Assembly: GCF_900188105.1 (NCBI RefSeq)
Contig: NZ_FZNP01000007.1
Coordinates: 248,001-312,000, forward strand
Reading direction: 5' to 3'
From: Actinomadura mexicana
GTDB lineage: Bacteria > Actinomycetota > Actinomycetes > Streptosporangiales > Streptosporangiaceae
Length of the DNA: 64,000 bases
Shown here: positions 32,805-41,837 of the stretch, piece after piece
Position numbering within the stretch: position 1 is the first letter of the stretch
How the letters are laid out: every line of letters begins with the position of its first letter
Notes under the pieces: generated by a model
Database searches by the model: none
Told to the model about the DNA's origin: nothing
What the model saw: the letters and a program-made list of their open reading frames with translations, nothing else
Program-made: the position numbers and the translations under genes

Positions 32805-33392
32805 GTGCGCGACGCAGTCAAGACCGCATACGGTGGGCCGGTGCCCGACATGCCCGATCCCATCGCCGAGGCCCACCGCCAGTGGAGCGGCCGCTGGCCC
32901 GAGCACGCCGACCGCATGGCGGCCGTCACCTCGGTGATGCGGGCCCAGCAGCTCCTGCTGAGCCGGATCGAGGCCGTCCTCAAACCCTACGGGCTGACGT
33001 TCGCCGCCTACGAGGCCCTGCGCCTGCTCGCCTTCGCCCGCACCGGGACCCTTCCCATGGGCAAGATGGGCGCCCGCCTCATGGTGCACCCCGCGTCCGT
33101 GACCAACGTGATCGGCCGCCTGGAGCAGCGGGGCCTGGTCGGCCGCCGGCCCTCCCCCGACGACCGCCGCGTCGTCCTCGCCGCCATCACCCCCGCGGGC
33201 CGCGACCTCGCCGAGGAGGCCACGCTGGCCCTCAACGAGTCCGGCTTCGGCATCGCCGGCCTCCCCGCCGCCGAGGCCGCCGACATCACCACCGCCCTTC
33301 GCCGCGTCCGCCTGGCCACCGGCGATCTCGACCAGTTCGAGGAGCCGGCGCCTCCGGGAGGGCCGCAGGGGTGTGGCACCTTGGGGGGATGA
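32805..33392 (+). CDS. MarR family transcriptional regulator
   Basis: A 195-residue winged-helix regulator. GLTFAAYEALRLLAFAR and KMGARLMVHPASVTNVIGRL form the DNA-reading part, followed by the wing RRPSPDDRRVVLAAITPAGR. GTG 32805 follows the -10 box TAAAAT by seven bases with no ribosome-binding site, so the message is leaderless. Divergent from icmF and overlapping the downstream transhydrogenase gene by four bases (ATGA). It probably controls both, in response to an acyl-CoA or acid. Confidence 0.9.
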   Translation: MRDAVKTAYGGPVPDMPDPIAEAHRQWSGRWPEHADRMAAVTSVMRAQQLLLSRIEAVLKPYGLTFAAYEALRLLAFARTGTLPMGKMGARLMVHPASVTNVIGRLEQRGLVGRRPSPDDRRVVLAAITPAGRDLAEEATLALNESGFGIAGLPAAEAADITTALRRVRLATGDLDQFEEPAPPGGPQGCGTLGG

Positions 33393-34660
33393 CGAGCGAG
33401 ACGGTCTTCACTTACGGGGCGCCGCAGCTGAAGTTCGGGAGCGGGGCGGCGGACGAGATCGGGTTCGATCTGGCGCAGTTCGGGGCGCGGCGGGTGCTGG
33501 TCGTCACCGATGCCGGGATCGCGGCCACGGGCGGGCCGCGGCGGATCGCGGACGCGATGAAGGCGTACGGCATCGAGGCCGCGGTGTTCGACGGCGTGCG
33601 CGTCGAACCGACGGACGCGAGCATGCGCGAAGCGGCCGGGCACGCCCGGGAGACCGGACCCTACGACGCCTACGTGGCGGTCGGCGGCGGGTCGAGCATC
33701 GACACCGCGAAGGCGGTCAACCTCCTCACGACCAACGAGGGCGATCTCGCGGAGTACCTGAACCCGCCGGTCGGGGCGGGGCGGGCGCCGGAGCGGCCGC
33801 TGCTGCCGCTGGTGGCCGTCCCCACCACGACGGGCACGGGCGCGGAGAGCACGACGGTCTGCGTCCTGGACGTCCTGGACCTGCGGGTCAAGACCGGCAT
33901 CAGCCACCCGCGGCTGCGGCCTGAGCTGGCCGTGGTGGACCCGGACCTGACGATGTCGCAGCCGCCCGGCGTGACCGCGTCGGCGGGGATGGACATCCTG
34001 TGCCACGCCCTGGAGAGCTACACCGCGCGGCCCTACGACCGGTACGAGCGCAAGAGGCCCGAGGAGAGGGTGCCGTACTGCGGAGCCAACCCGGTGTCGG
34101 ACATGTGGGCGGAGAAGTCGCTGAGCCTGCTGTCGCGGTCCTTCCGCCGGGCCGTCGCGGACGGGGAGGACCGGGAGGCGCGCACCGACATGGCGCTGGC
34201 GGCGACGTTCGCGGGACTCGGATTCGGCAACGCCGGGGTGCACATCCCGCACGCCAACGCCTACCCCATCGCCGGGCAGGTCAGGGACTTCCGGCCGGAC
34301 GGCTACCCGGACGGGGAGGCGATGGTCCCGCACGGCATGTCGGTGTCGCTGACCGCGCCCGAGGCGTTCCGGTTCACCTTCGAGGCGCGCCCCGAGCGGC
34401 ACGTCCGGGCCGCGGAGCTGCTCGACCCGCGGATGGAGCGGCCGGACGACCCGGCCGAGCACCTGCCGCTGGCGGTGCTGCGGCTGATGCGCGACATCGG
34501 CATCCCGGACGGGATCAGCGGCGTCGGGTACGGGGAGGGCGACGTCCCCGCGCTGGTGGAGGGCGCGATGAAGCAGCAGCGGCTGCTGGCGACCTCGCCG
34601 CGCCCGGTGGACGAGGAGGCCGTGGCCGGGATCTTCTCGCGGTCGCTGCGGCTGTGGTGA
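33389..34660 (+). CDS. Hydroxyacid-oxoacid transhydrogenase, iron-type alcohol dehydrogenase family
   Basis: A 423-residue enzyme. The NAD-binding motif is VAVGGGSSIDTAKAVNLL. The metal site residues are in AGMDILCHALESY and NAGVHIPHANAYPIAG. The block CGANPVSDMWAEKSLSLLSR and the extended C-terminus separate it from simple alcohol dehydrogenases and match ADHFE1-like hydroxyacid-oxoacid transhydrogenase, which oxidises 4-hydroxybutyrate while reducing 2-oxoglutarate. It is translationally coupled to marR. With icmF (butyryl-CoA) this suggests C4 acid metabolism under one regulator. Confidence 0.88.
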   Translation: MTSETVFTYGAPQLKFGSGAADEIGFDLAQFGARRVLVVTDAGIAATGGPRRIADAMKAYGIEAAVFDGVRVEPTDASMREAAGHARETGPYDAYVAVGGGSSIDTAKAVNLLTTNEGDLAEYLNPPVGAGRAPERPLLPLVAVPTTTGTGAESTTVCVLDVLDLRVKTGISHPRLRPELAVVDPDLTMSQPPGVTASAGMDILCHALESYTARPYDRYERKRPEERVPYCGANPVSDMWAEKSLSLLSRSFRRAVADGEDREARTDMALAATFAGLGFGNAGVHIPHANAYPIAGQVRDFRPDGYPDGEAMVPHGMSVSLTAPEAFRFTFEARPERHVRAAELLDPRMERPDDPAEHLPLAVLRLMRDIGIPDGISGVGYGEGDVPALVEGAMKQQRLLATSPRPVDEEAVAGIFSRSLRLW

Positions 34661-35004
34661 CCCGACGCGGGCGGACCGGGCGTCGAGCTCCGGCCGGGAG
34701 TCCGGCAGGCAGTGAGCGCCCCTGAGGCGGTGAAGGGTCCTGTCCGACGCGGCGAGGGCACCGAAGATCGCGCGGGCGTCGCCGTCGCGCGCCCTCGTCC
34801 GCCGTGGCGTGCACCCGGGACGGGACGCTGAGGCGAGCGCGACGAACAGGTCCCCGACGGCGTCCTTCCGGCGCCTCCCGGCCCGATCCCGAATCAGGTT
34901 CTGAGCGAAGGGGGATATGGCCGCCGCACGGCCACCCACCGCCTGGACGTGCTGGTCCATCCCTTATGCTGCGGATCACATCCGTTGTGTCGCAAGGAGG
35001 CGTG
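34661..35004. other. Intergenic region with candidate promoter for the kynurenine genes
   Basis: No convincing gene is present in these 344 bases. TATGCT at 34965-34970 is a good -10 box, with a weak -35 around 34943 (CTGGAC). The ribosome-binding site AAGGAGG of the dioxygenase gene is at 34994-35000. The minus strand carries an open frame without family resemblance. Confidence 0.4.
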
Positions 35005-35805
35005 ATGGCGGATTCGCCGACGATGACGTACGGCGGCTATCTGAGGCTCGACGACCTGCTTTCGTGCCAGGAGCCGAAGACCCGCGCGCACGACGAGCTG
35101 CTCTTCGTGATCATCCATCAGGTCTACGAGCTGTGGTTCAAGCAGATCCTGCACGAGGCCGCGCTGCTGCAGAGCCGGCTGGAGGAGGGCAACAGCGCCG
35201 GGTCGCTGCACACCGCCCGCCGCATCGCCAAGATCCTCAAGACCGTCGTCGGGCAGCTGGACGTGCTGGAGACGATGACGCCCCGGCAGTTCGCCGCGTT
35301 CCGCGACGCGCTCGGCAACTCCAGCGGCTTCCAGAGCGAGCAGTTCCGCGAGATCGAGGCCGTCCTCGGGCGGCGCTCCTTCCCCGCGTCCGACCTGCGC
35401 GGCGACGAGCGGCTCCAGGCGGCCGTGTCCCGCCCGTCGGTGTTCGACTCGCTGCTGCGCTACCTCGCCGGCCGCGGCCACCCCGTCCCGCGCGAGGCCC
35501 TGGAGCGGGACCTCCTCCGGCCGTGGGAGCCCGACCCGGGGGTGCAGCAGGTCCTGCTCGCCGTCTACGCGGACGAGACCGGGCCGGCCGCCGAGGTCTG
35601 CGAGGCGCTCGTCGACATGGACGAGGGCATCCAGGAGTGGCGGTACCGGCACCTGAAGATGGTCGAGCGGACGATCGGCGCGAAGATCGGCACGGGCGGG
35701 TCGGCCGGCGCCGACTACCTGCGCAGCACCCTGTTCGCCCCGGCCTTCCCCGACCTGTGGGAGGTCCGCTCCCAGACCGGGGAGGCCCCCCTCCATGGCG
35801 GCTGA
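35005..35805 (+). CDS. kynA: Tryptophan 2,3-dioxygenase
   Basis: A 266-residue heme dioxygenase that opens the indole ring of L-tryptophan to N-formylkynurenine. The N-terminal substrate region is TYGGYLRLDDLLSCQ and LFVIIHQVYELWFKQI (His38 near substrate). The heme-ligand histidine is His216 in EWRYRHLKMVERTIG, followed by GTGGSAGADYL. The short length (266 against about 280) is normal for bacteria. It starts at ATG 35005 with AAGGAGG four bases before the GTG-ATG. It overlaps the next gene by 11 bases, an obvious operon. Confidence 0.95.
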   Translation: MADSPTMTYGGYLRLDDLLSCQEPKTRAHDELLFVIIHQVYELWFKQILHEAALLQSRLEEGNSAGSLHTARRIAKILKTVVGQLDVLETMTPRQFAAFRDALGNSSGFQSEQFREIEAVLGRRSFPASDLRGDERLQAAVSRPSVFDSLLRYLAGRGHPVPREALERDLLRPWEPDPGVQQVLLAVYADETGPAAEVCEALVDMDEGIQEWRYRHLKMVERTIGAKIGTGGSAGADYLRSTLFAPAFPDLWEVRSQTGEAPLHGG

Positions 35806-37105
35806 GGGAGGCGAGCGGGTCGCGATCGTCGGCGCGGGCCTGGCGGGCTGCCTGCTCGCGGTGCTGCTCGGCCGCCGCGGCATCCCCGTGACGGTGTACG
35901 AGCGGCGCCCCGACCCGCGCGTCGCGGGCGCCGAGCGCGGCCGTTCGATCAACCTGGCGGTCTCGGCCCGGGGCCTGGCCGCGCTGGAGCAGGTCGGCCT
36001 GCGCGACCGGTCGCTCGAGCAGGCGCTGCCCATGCACGGGCGGATGGTGCATCCCCTGCCGGGCGCGCAGAACTTCCAGCCCTACAGCGCCGACGGCGAG
36101 CGCGCCATCAACTCCATCAGCCGCGCCGAGCTGAACCGGTCGCTGCTGGACACCGCCGAGAGCACGCCGGGGGTCACGCTGCGGTTCTCCCAACGCGTCA
36201 CCGGCGTGGACGTCGAGGCCGGCGCCCTCCTGCTGGAGGACGCGGACCCCGAGCCCGCCGACGTCGTCCTGGCCGGGGACGGCGCCTACAGCGCGGTCCG
36301 CCGGTCGCTGCGCCTGGACGAGGACGCCGACTTCCTGGAGCACGGCTACAAGGAGCTGACCGTCCCGCCGAAGGACGGCGGGTTCGCGCTCGACCCGGAC
36401 GCGCTGCACATCTGGCCGCGCGGCACCTCGATGATGATCGCGCTGCCGAACCTGGACCGCTCGTTCACCTGCACGCTGTTCTGGCCGAAGGAGGACTTCG
36501 CCGCCCTCGACACCCCCGGGAAGATCACCGCCCACTTCGAGCGGCACTATCCCGACGTGGCGGGCCTGATGCCCGACCTGACCGGCGACTACGAGCGCAA
36601 CCCGGTCGGGTCGCTGGTGACCGTCCGGTGCTGGCCGTGGACGCGCTGCGGCAAGGGCGCCCTGGTGGCGCTGCTGGGCGACGCCGCACACGCGATCGTG
36701 CCGTTCTTCGGGCAGGGCGCCAACTGCGCGTTCGAGGACTGCATCGAGATCGACCGGTGCCTGACCGAGACCGGCGGCGACTGGGCCCGCGCGCTGTCGC
36801 TCTACCAGGAGCGGCGCAAGGCCAACACCGACGCGATCGCCGAGATGGCGCTGGACAACTTCGTCGAGATGCGCGACCGGGTGTCCTCGCCGGTCTACCG
36901 GGCGAAGCAGGCGGCGACGCACGCGCTGGAGCGCCGCCTGGCCGGACGCTACGTCTCCCGCTACGAACTGGTGTCGTTCTCGACGATCCCGTACGCGCGG
37001 ATCCCGGCGCGGATCAGACGGCAGAACCGGGTGCTGGCCGCGGCCGCCCTCGGCTCCGCGGCCGCCCTCGGACTGGGCCTGCGCGCCCTAGCCCGGCGGC
37101 GCTGA
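35795..37105 (+). CDS. kmo: Kynurenine 3-monooxygenase
   Basis: A 436-residue FAD-dependent aromatic hydroxylase converting kynurenine to 3-hydroxykynurenine with NADPH and O2. The dinucleotide motif is VAIVGAGLAGCLLAVLLGRR. RGRSINLAVSARGLAALEQV is the family-specific block, and ALLGDAAHAIVPFFGQGANC is the second FAD motif. A C-terminal hydrophobic helix (VLAAAALGSAAALGLGL) would attach it to the membrane, as in the mitochondrial enzyme. It is translationally coupled to tryptophan dioxygenase. Formamidase and kynureninase genes are not in the window. Its 3' end overlaps the convergent MFS gene by 18 bases. Confidence 0.94.
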   Translation: MAAEGGERVAIVGAGLAGCLLAVLLGRRGIPVTVYERRPDPRVAGAERGRSINLAVSARGLAALEQVGLRDRSLEQALPMHGRMVHPLPGAQNFQPYSADGERAINSISRAELNRSLLDTAESTPGVTLRFSQRVTGVDVEAGALLLEDADPEPADVVLAGDGAYSAVRRSLRLDEDADFLEHGYKELTVPPKDGGFALDPDALHIWPRGTSMMIALPNLDRSFTCTLFWPKEDFAALDTPGKITAHFERHYPDVAGLMPDLTGDYERNPVGSLVTVRCWPWTRCGKGALVALLGDAAHAIVPFFGQGANCAFEDCIEIDRCLTETGGDWARALSLYQERRKANTDAIAEMALDNFVEMRDRVSSPVYRAKQAATHALERRLAGRYVSRYELVSFSTIPYARIPARIRRQNRVLAAAALGSAAALGLGLRALARRR

Positions 37106-38518
37106 GGCCGGGCGGCGGCCGGCGAGCAGGTCGGCGACGGCCGCCGCCAGCGCCGCCAGCACGAACACCAGCACGACGATCAGCCCGTGCCGGAACGCGG
37201 CCGCCCAGTCCCCGCCCGTCCCGGCGATCGTGGCGAAGAACACCGCCCCGACCGCGGCGACGCCCATCGCGGTGCCGACCCGCTGTCCGGTCTGCAGGAC
37301 GCCCGCCGCGCTGCCGCCCTCGGTGTAGTCCACCTCCGACAGCGTGATCGTCTGGTTCGGCGAGATCACCAGGCCGCTGCCGATCCCGGCCAGCAGCAGC
37401 GGCGCCGCGGTCGCCCAGGCCACGCCGCCGCCGGGCCTCAGCTCGACGGCGAGCCACGCCGCGCCGAGCCCGGCCAGCACCAGGCACAGGCCGACGGCGA
37501 CGAGGGGGCGGCCGTAGCGGGAGACGATCCGGCCGCCGAGCGCGGACGCGACACCGGACCCGACCGCGAACGGGGTGATGGCCAGCCCCGCGCCGAGCGC
37601 GCTGTAGCCGAGGCCGTTCTGGAGGTAGAGGGTGAAGATGAAGAAGACCGCGGTGAACCCGGCGAAGTACAGCAGCGCGATCGCCGAGCCCAGCGTGTAG
37701 GAGCGGAGCCGGAACAGCGCGAGGACGACCATCGGCGTCCGCGCCCGCCGCTCCCAGGCCGCGAAGGCCGCCAGCAGCGCGGCGCCCGCGAGGATCAGCA
37801 GCCACTTCAGGTCGCTGTGCCACTGCTGCTCCTGGACGAGCGGCAGCAGCAGGCACAGGACGCCCGCGCCCAGCAACAGCACCCCGAGCGGGTCCAGGCC
37901 CTGCCGCTGCCCGTAGATCGGGGCGGGCAGCAGCCGCCACGCCAGGAACAGCGCCGCGATCCCGACCGGGATGTTGACGTAGAACACCCACCGCCAGCCC
38001 TCGGCCGGGCCGGCGACCGCGATCAGCCCGCCGCCGAGCAGCGGGCCGACGGCGGTGGCGATTCCGATGACGGCGCCGAGCGCCCCGAACGCCCGTCCCC
38101 GCTCGGCGCCCCGGAACAGCTGCTGGATGAGCCCGGCGACCTGCGGGTTGAGGATGCCGCCCGCGACGCCCTGCACGAGCCGGGCGAGGACGAGCAGCAG
38201 GATCGTCGGGGCGATGCCCGCCCCCGCGCTCGCCGCCGTGAACAGGGCGAGCCCGGACATGAACACGGCCCGGCGGCTGCGGGCGTCGCCGAGCCGCCCC
38301 GCCGGGACCAGGACGAGCCCGAACGTCAGCGCGTACCCCGACAGGATCCACTGGAGCTGCGCGTCGGACGCGTCCAGGCCCGCCCGGATCGACGGCAGCG
38401 CCACGTTGACGATGCTGACGTCCAGCAGCGTCATGAACGCCGCGACGAGGCAGACCGAGAGCGCCTGCCAGCGCCGCCGCTGCTCCGCCGGGGTCCGGGC
38501 GTCGCCCTCTGTTCGCAC
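37088..38518 (-). CDS. MFS drug exporter, DHA2 (14-helix) family
   Basis: A 476-residue proton-driven exporter. FMTLLDVSIVNVALPSIRAG carries the family's helix 1 motif C-like LDxTIVNVALP. GRLGDARSRRAVFMSGLALF is motif A (between helices 2 and 3). Repeated long hydrophobic segments fit 14 helices. Resemblance to EmrB/QacA suggests export of toxic compounds; the substrate is unknown. It starts at GTG 38518. It converges with and overlaps kmo at 37088-37105, so transcripts of the two may interfere. Confidence 0.9.
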   Translation of the reverse strand: MRTEGDARTPAEQRRRWQALSVCLVAAFMTLLDVSIVNVALPSIRAGLDASDAQLQWILSGYALTFGLVLVPAGRLGDARSRRAVFMSGLALFTAASAGAGIAPTILLLVLARLVQGVAGGILNPQVAGLIQQLFRGAERGRAFGALGAVIGIATAVGPLLGGGLIAVAGPAEGWRWVFYVNIPVGIAALFLAWRLLPAPIYGQRQGLDPLGVLLLGAGVLCLLLPLVQEQQWHSDLKWLLILAGAALLAAFAAWERRARTPMVVLALFRLRSYTLGSAIALLYFAGFTAVFFIFTLYLQNGLGYSALGAGLAITPFAVGSGVASALGGRIVSRYGRPLVAVGLCLVLAGLGAAWLAVELRPGGGVAWATAAPLLLAGIGSGLVISPNQTITLSEVDYTEGGSAAGVLQTGQRVGTAMGVAAVGAVFFATIAGTGGDWAAAFRHGLIVVLVFVLAALAAAVADLLAGRRPASAPPG

Positions 38519-38775
38519 GGCGGGGTCCTATCCGAAGAGCACCGGAACCAAACGCGCCCCAGCCGCACCGGACCGCACGGCCGGCCGGCGGACCGAGGCC
38601 CCCCGCAACGACCCCACCGACGCGATCGCGTCCGAAGGCAGGTTCGAGCTTGCGAGAACCTGATCGCGCAGCGAGCCGCAAGGCGAGCCGGAGCGATGCC
38701 GGCGATCGCCCGCAGTACCCGACGATGGAGGGCCGCCAGGCCCGAAGGAGGAGGGCACTGCAATAAAGTCACAGC

Positions 38776-39018
38776 ATGACCGACTCCGACCCGGGGACCG
38801 GCCCCGAGGAACCGCGGTGCTCCGCCAAGGGCTGCCGCGCCGACGCCGTGTGGGCGCTGCGGTGGAACAACCCGAAGATCCACACGCCGGAGCGGCGGAA
38901 GGTCTGGCTCGCCTGCGACGAGCACCGCGAGAGCCTGTCGGCGTTCCTGTCCCGCCGCGACTTCCTGAAGGACGTGGTGCCGGTCGCCGACCGCGACGAG
39001 CCCGCCGGGGGCGGTTAG
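38776..39018 (+). CDS. Small conserved actinobacterial Cys/His protein
   Basis: An 80-residue protein. CSAKGCRADAVWALRWNNPK and VWLACDEHRESLSAFLSRRD place three Cys and one His as a likely metal site. Homologues across actinomycetes are sometimes named acetone carboxylase without support. TAAAGT (38764-38769) ends six bases before ATG 38776, so the message is probably leaderless. It converges with and overlaps the DUF6457 gene by four bases. The function is unknown. Confidence 0.75.
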   Translation: MTDSDPGTGPEEPRCSAKGCRADAVWALRWNNPKIHTPERRKVWLACDEHRESLSAFLSRRDFLKDVVPVADRDEPAGGG

Positions 39019-39287
39019 ACGTCGTCCAGGACCGGCTCGCCGGCCTGCTCGGGCACCTCGGCCCGCCAGCCCTCGGCCATCTCGGTCAGCCGCGCGGCGG
39101 CGTCCCGCGCGGGCACGCCGCGGCCGACCGCGAGGCCGAGCAGGTAGGCCGTCAGCGGCGCTCCGGGCCGCGCGACGTTGTGGGCGACGTCGCGGGCGAG
39201 GTCGAGTACCAGGCCCTGGTCGACGGCCCCGCGCTCCAGGCCCAGTTCGAGGCTCGCCGCGTTGATCCAGTCCTCAAGGGCAGACAT
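39015..39287 (-). CDS. DUF6457 family protein linked to molybdenum cofactor genes
   Basis: A 90-residue, mostly helical protein beginning MSALEDWINAASLELGLERG, with LVLDLARDVAHNVARPGAPL and AYLLGLAVGRG. Such proteins sit next to mobA and moaA in actinomycetes, as here (third gene after moaA-mobA), which suggests an accessory role in the molybdenum cofactor pathway. AAGGGGGA precedes ATG 39287. No catalytic motif is evident. Confidence 0.8.
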   Translation of the reverse strand: MSALEDWINAASLELGLERGAVDQGLVLDLARDVAHNVARPGAPLTAYLLGLAVGRGVPARDAAARLTEMAEGWRAEVPEQAGEPVLDDV

Positions 39288-39337
39288 GGGTTCCCCCTTC
39301 GAGCATTGGTCCTGGTGGTGTGCCCACTCTCCCACGA

Positions 39338-39904
39338 TCAAAGCAGGCGCTCGGCGGCGGCCAGCTGTTCGGGGGTGTCGCAGTCGTACCATGCTGGGCG
39401 GTCGTCGGGCGGCAGCGCGACCGGCACGGGGTCCAGGGGGCCGAGGAGGCCGCGCAGGGACGCGCCCTCGTAGGCGGCCAGCGCCGCCCGCAGCGCGCCC
39501 GCGCGCCAGCAGCCCGCCAGCCACTGCTCGCGGCCGTCCCCGTCCACCAGGACGGCCCCGTCCCGCTCCCCCGCCGCCTCCAGCAGCGCCGCGACGTGGG
39601 CGGGGCGCAGGAACGGCAGGTCGGCGGCCAGCAGCGCCAGCCTCGGCGCGCGGACCTCGGCGAGCCCGGCGCGCAGCGCGGGCACCGGCCCGGCGCCGGG
39701 CGGGTCCTCGCGGACGACGACGGCGCCCGGCAGGACGTCGCGGCGCGGCCCCACCACGATCAGCCGGGACGCTCCGGACGCGGCCGCCGCCGCCCATTCG
39801 ATCAGCCGGCGTCCCCCCGCGGGGGCGGCGGGCTTGTCGGCGCCGAACCGCCGTGCGCGCCCGCCCGCGAGCAGCACGGCGTCGTAGGACGTGCCGGCGT
39901 CCAC
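39338..39904 (-). CDS. mobA: Molybdenum cofactor guanylyltransferase MobA
   Basis: A 188-residue GTP:molybdopterin guanylyltransferase, which makes the guanine dinucleotide form of the cofactor used by DMSO-reductase-family enzymes such as formate dehydrogenase. The signature is AVLLAGGRARRFGADKPAAP, with LLAADLPFLRPAHV for the magnesium-binding Asp. GTG 39904 is five bases past the moaA stop. The length is normal. It is in an operon moaA-mobA-DUF6457, consistent with a role for fdhD farther along. Confidence 0.9.
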   Translation of the reverse strand: MDAGTSYDAVLLAGGRARRFGADKPAAPAGGRRLIEWAAAAASGASRLIVVGPRRDVLPGAVVVREDPPGAGPVPALRAGLAEVRAPRLALLAADLPFLRPAHVAALLEAAGERDGAVLVDGDGREQWLAGCWRAGALRAALAAYEGASLRGLLGPLDPVPVALPPDDRPAWYDCDTPEQLAAAERLL

Positions 39905-39909
39905 GCGGC

Positions 39910-40899
39910 TCAGCCGCCGATCGCCGACATGGGCCGGGCGGGCTGGAGGAACGCCGGGTCGTCGATGCCGTGCCCGGCGCGCTTGGTCCGCACGGCCCTG
40001 CGCCAGCGGTCGGCCAGCTCGGCGTCGGCGGCGCCGTCGCGCATCGCGTCCCGCAGGTTGGACTCCTCGGTGGCGAACAGGCAGTTGCGGACCTGACCGT
40101 CGGCGGTGAGCCGCACCCGGTCGCAGGCGCCGCAGAACGGCCGGGTCACCGAGCCGATCACGCCGACCGTCTCGGGGCCGCCGTCGACCAGGAACGACTC
40201 GGCGGGGGCGCTGCCGCGCTCGTGCCCGGTGTCGGGCACCAGGTCGAACTCGGCGGACAGCCGGTCCAGGATCTCGTCCGCGGTGATCATGTTCTCGCGG
40301 GTCCAGCCGTGCTGGGCGTCCAGCGGCATCTGCTCGATGAACCGCAGCCGGTAGCCGTGCTCCAGGCTGTAGCGCAGGAGCGGGACCGCCTCGTGGTCGT
40401 TGACCCCGCGCATCAGCACCGTGTTGATCTTGACCGGCGCGAGGCCCGCCCGCCCTGCCGCCGCCAGCCCCTCCAGTACGTCGGCGAGCCGGTCGCGGTG
40501 CGCGAGGCGGCGGAAGATCTCGCGGTCGAGGGTGTCGAGGGAGACGTTCACCCGGTCGAGCCCGGCCTCGGCCAGCGGTGCGGCCAGCCGGTCCAGCCCG
40601 ATCCCGTTGGTGGTCAGCGAGATCTGCGGACGCGGCGCCTGCTCGGCCGTCCGCCGCACGATGCCGGCGAGGCCGCGCCGCAGCAGCGGCTCCCCGCCGG
40701 TGTAGCGGACCTCGGTGACGCCGAGGTCGCGCACGGCGAGCCCGACCAGCCGGACGACCTCGTCGTCGGTGAGCAGTTCCGGTTTGGGCAGCCAGTCCAG
40801 CCCCTCCGGCGGCATGCAGTACGAGCACCGCAGGTTGCACCGGTCGGTGAGGGAGACCCGCAGGTCCGTCGCGGTACGGCCGAAGGTGTCGACCAGCAC
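39910..40899 (-). CDS. moaA: GTP 3',8-cyclase MoaA
   Basis: A 329-residue radical SAM enzyme for the first step of molybdopterin synthesis. The N-terminal cluster motif is DRCNLRCSYCMPPEG (CxxxCxxC). The second cluster is in PFCGACDRVRLTADGQVRNC. TGGEPLLRRGL binds SAM. The end carries GG as in the family (MSAIGG). GTG 40899, five bases from GGAAGGGG, was preferred over GTG 40905. It is divergent from the lipase gene at 41006. No other moa genes are nearby. Confidence 0.94.
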   Translation of the reverse strand: MLVDTFGRTATDLRVSLTDRCNLRCSYCMPPEGLDWLPKPELLTDDEVVRLVGLAVRDLGVTEVRYTGGEPLLRRGLAGIVRRTAEQAPRPQISLTTNGIGLDRLAAPLAEAGLDRVNVSLDTLDREIFRRLAHRDRLADVLEGLAAAGRAGLAPVKINTVLMRGVNDHEAVPLLRYSLEHGYRLRFIEQMPLDAQHGWTRENMITADEILDRLSAEFDLVPDTGHERGSAPAESFLVDGGPETVGVIGSVTRPFCGACDRVRLTADGQVRNCLFATEESNLRDAMRDGAADAELADRWRRAVRTKRAGHGIDDPAFLQPARPMSAIGG

Positions 40900-41005
40900 G
40901 GGCACCCCTTCCTGTCGCGGTCTGGACTTCCAGCCTATTGCGGCGGTTGACGATCCGTTCCCCGCGGGAGACGGTGATCTTGCGCCGAGGAGCGGGGAGG
41001 CCGGA

Positions 41006-41833
41006 GTGGCGACGTCGCGGGAGTGGGAGTTCGCGGGCACGCGGGGAGCGGTCACGGCCCGGATCTGGGCGGACGGCGAGCCCCGCTACGTCGCGGTGCT
41101 CGTGCACGGCTACGGCGAGCACCTCGGCCGCTACGACCACGTCGCCGACGTCCTGGTCCGGCACGGGGCCGTCGTCTGCGGCCCCGACCACGCGGGCCAC
41201 GGCCGCTCGGCCGGCGACCGCGTGCTGGTCGAGGACTTCGAGGACGTCGCCGCCGACCTGCACACGGTGGTGGAGGCGGCCCGCGGCGACCACCCGGGCC
41301 TGCCCGTGGTCATGATCGGCCATTCCATGGGCGGGCTGATCGCCACCCGGTACGCCCAGCTGCACGGCGACGCCCTCGCCGCGCTCGTGCTGTCCGGCCC
41401 GGTCCTCGGCCGCTGGCACGTCGTCGAGGAGCTGCTGCCCCTCGACGCGATGCCGGACGAGCCGATCGACACCGCCACGCTCTCGCGCGACCCGGCCGTC
41501 GGCAGGGCCTACACCGAGGACCCGCTGATCTGGCACGGCCCGTTCAAGAAGCCCACCGTCCGGGCGCTGGACACCGCCCTTCGCCGCGTCGACGAGCACG
41601 GCTCGCTGGGCGCGCTGCCGACCTTCTACGTCCACGGCGGGGCCGACGAGCTCGTCCGCCCGCGGGACACCCGCGCCGGCATCGACGCGATCCGCGGAGA
41701 CGACCTGACCGAGCGCATCTACCCGGACGCCCGCCACGAGGTCTTCAACGAGACCAACCGCGACGAGGTCCTCGCCGACGTCACCGCCTTCATCGACCGC
41801 GTCCTGCCGGGGGCGCCGGGTTCCGGCTCGTGA
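41006..41833 (+). CDS. Alpha/beta hydrolase, monoacylglycerol lipase-like
   Basis: A 275-residue hydrolase. The oxyanion strand is VAVLVHGYGEHLGRYDHVAD, the nucleophile is the Ser of GHSMGG, followed by SGPVLGR. The acid is in VHGGADELV and the base in DARHEVFNE. This motif order matches lysophospholipase/monoacylglycerol lipase proteins. GTG 41006 has GGGGAGG upstream. No signal peptide. It acts in the cytoplasm on lipid esters of unknown identity. It converges on rtcB across a large terminator. Confidence 0.87.
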   Translation: MATSREWEFAGTRGAVTARIWADGEPRYVAVLVHGYGEHLGRYDHVADVLVRHGAVVCGPDHAGHGRSAGDRVLVEDFEDVAADLHTVVEAARGDHPGLPVVMIGHSMGGLIATRYAQLHGDALAALVLSGPVLGRWHVVEELLPLDAMPDEPIDTATLSRDPAVGRAYTEDPLIWHGPFKKPTVRALDTALRRVDEHGSLGALPTFYVHGGADELVRPRDTRAGIDAIRGDDLTERIYPDARHEVFNETNRDEVLADVTAFIDRVLPGAPGSGS

Positions 41834-41837
41834 CGCG

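Noticed and set aside
34515..34979. Minus-strand frame before the tryptophan dioxygenase gene
   Set aside because: No recognisable family, overlaps a confident plus-strand gene, no start signal.
37088..37105. Overlap of kmo and the MFS gene considered as an annotation error
   Set aside because: Both C-terminal ends are typical for their families, so a genuine 18-base convergent overlap is more likely.
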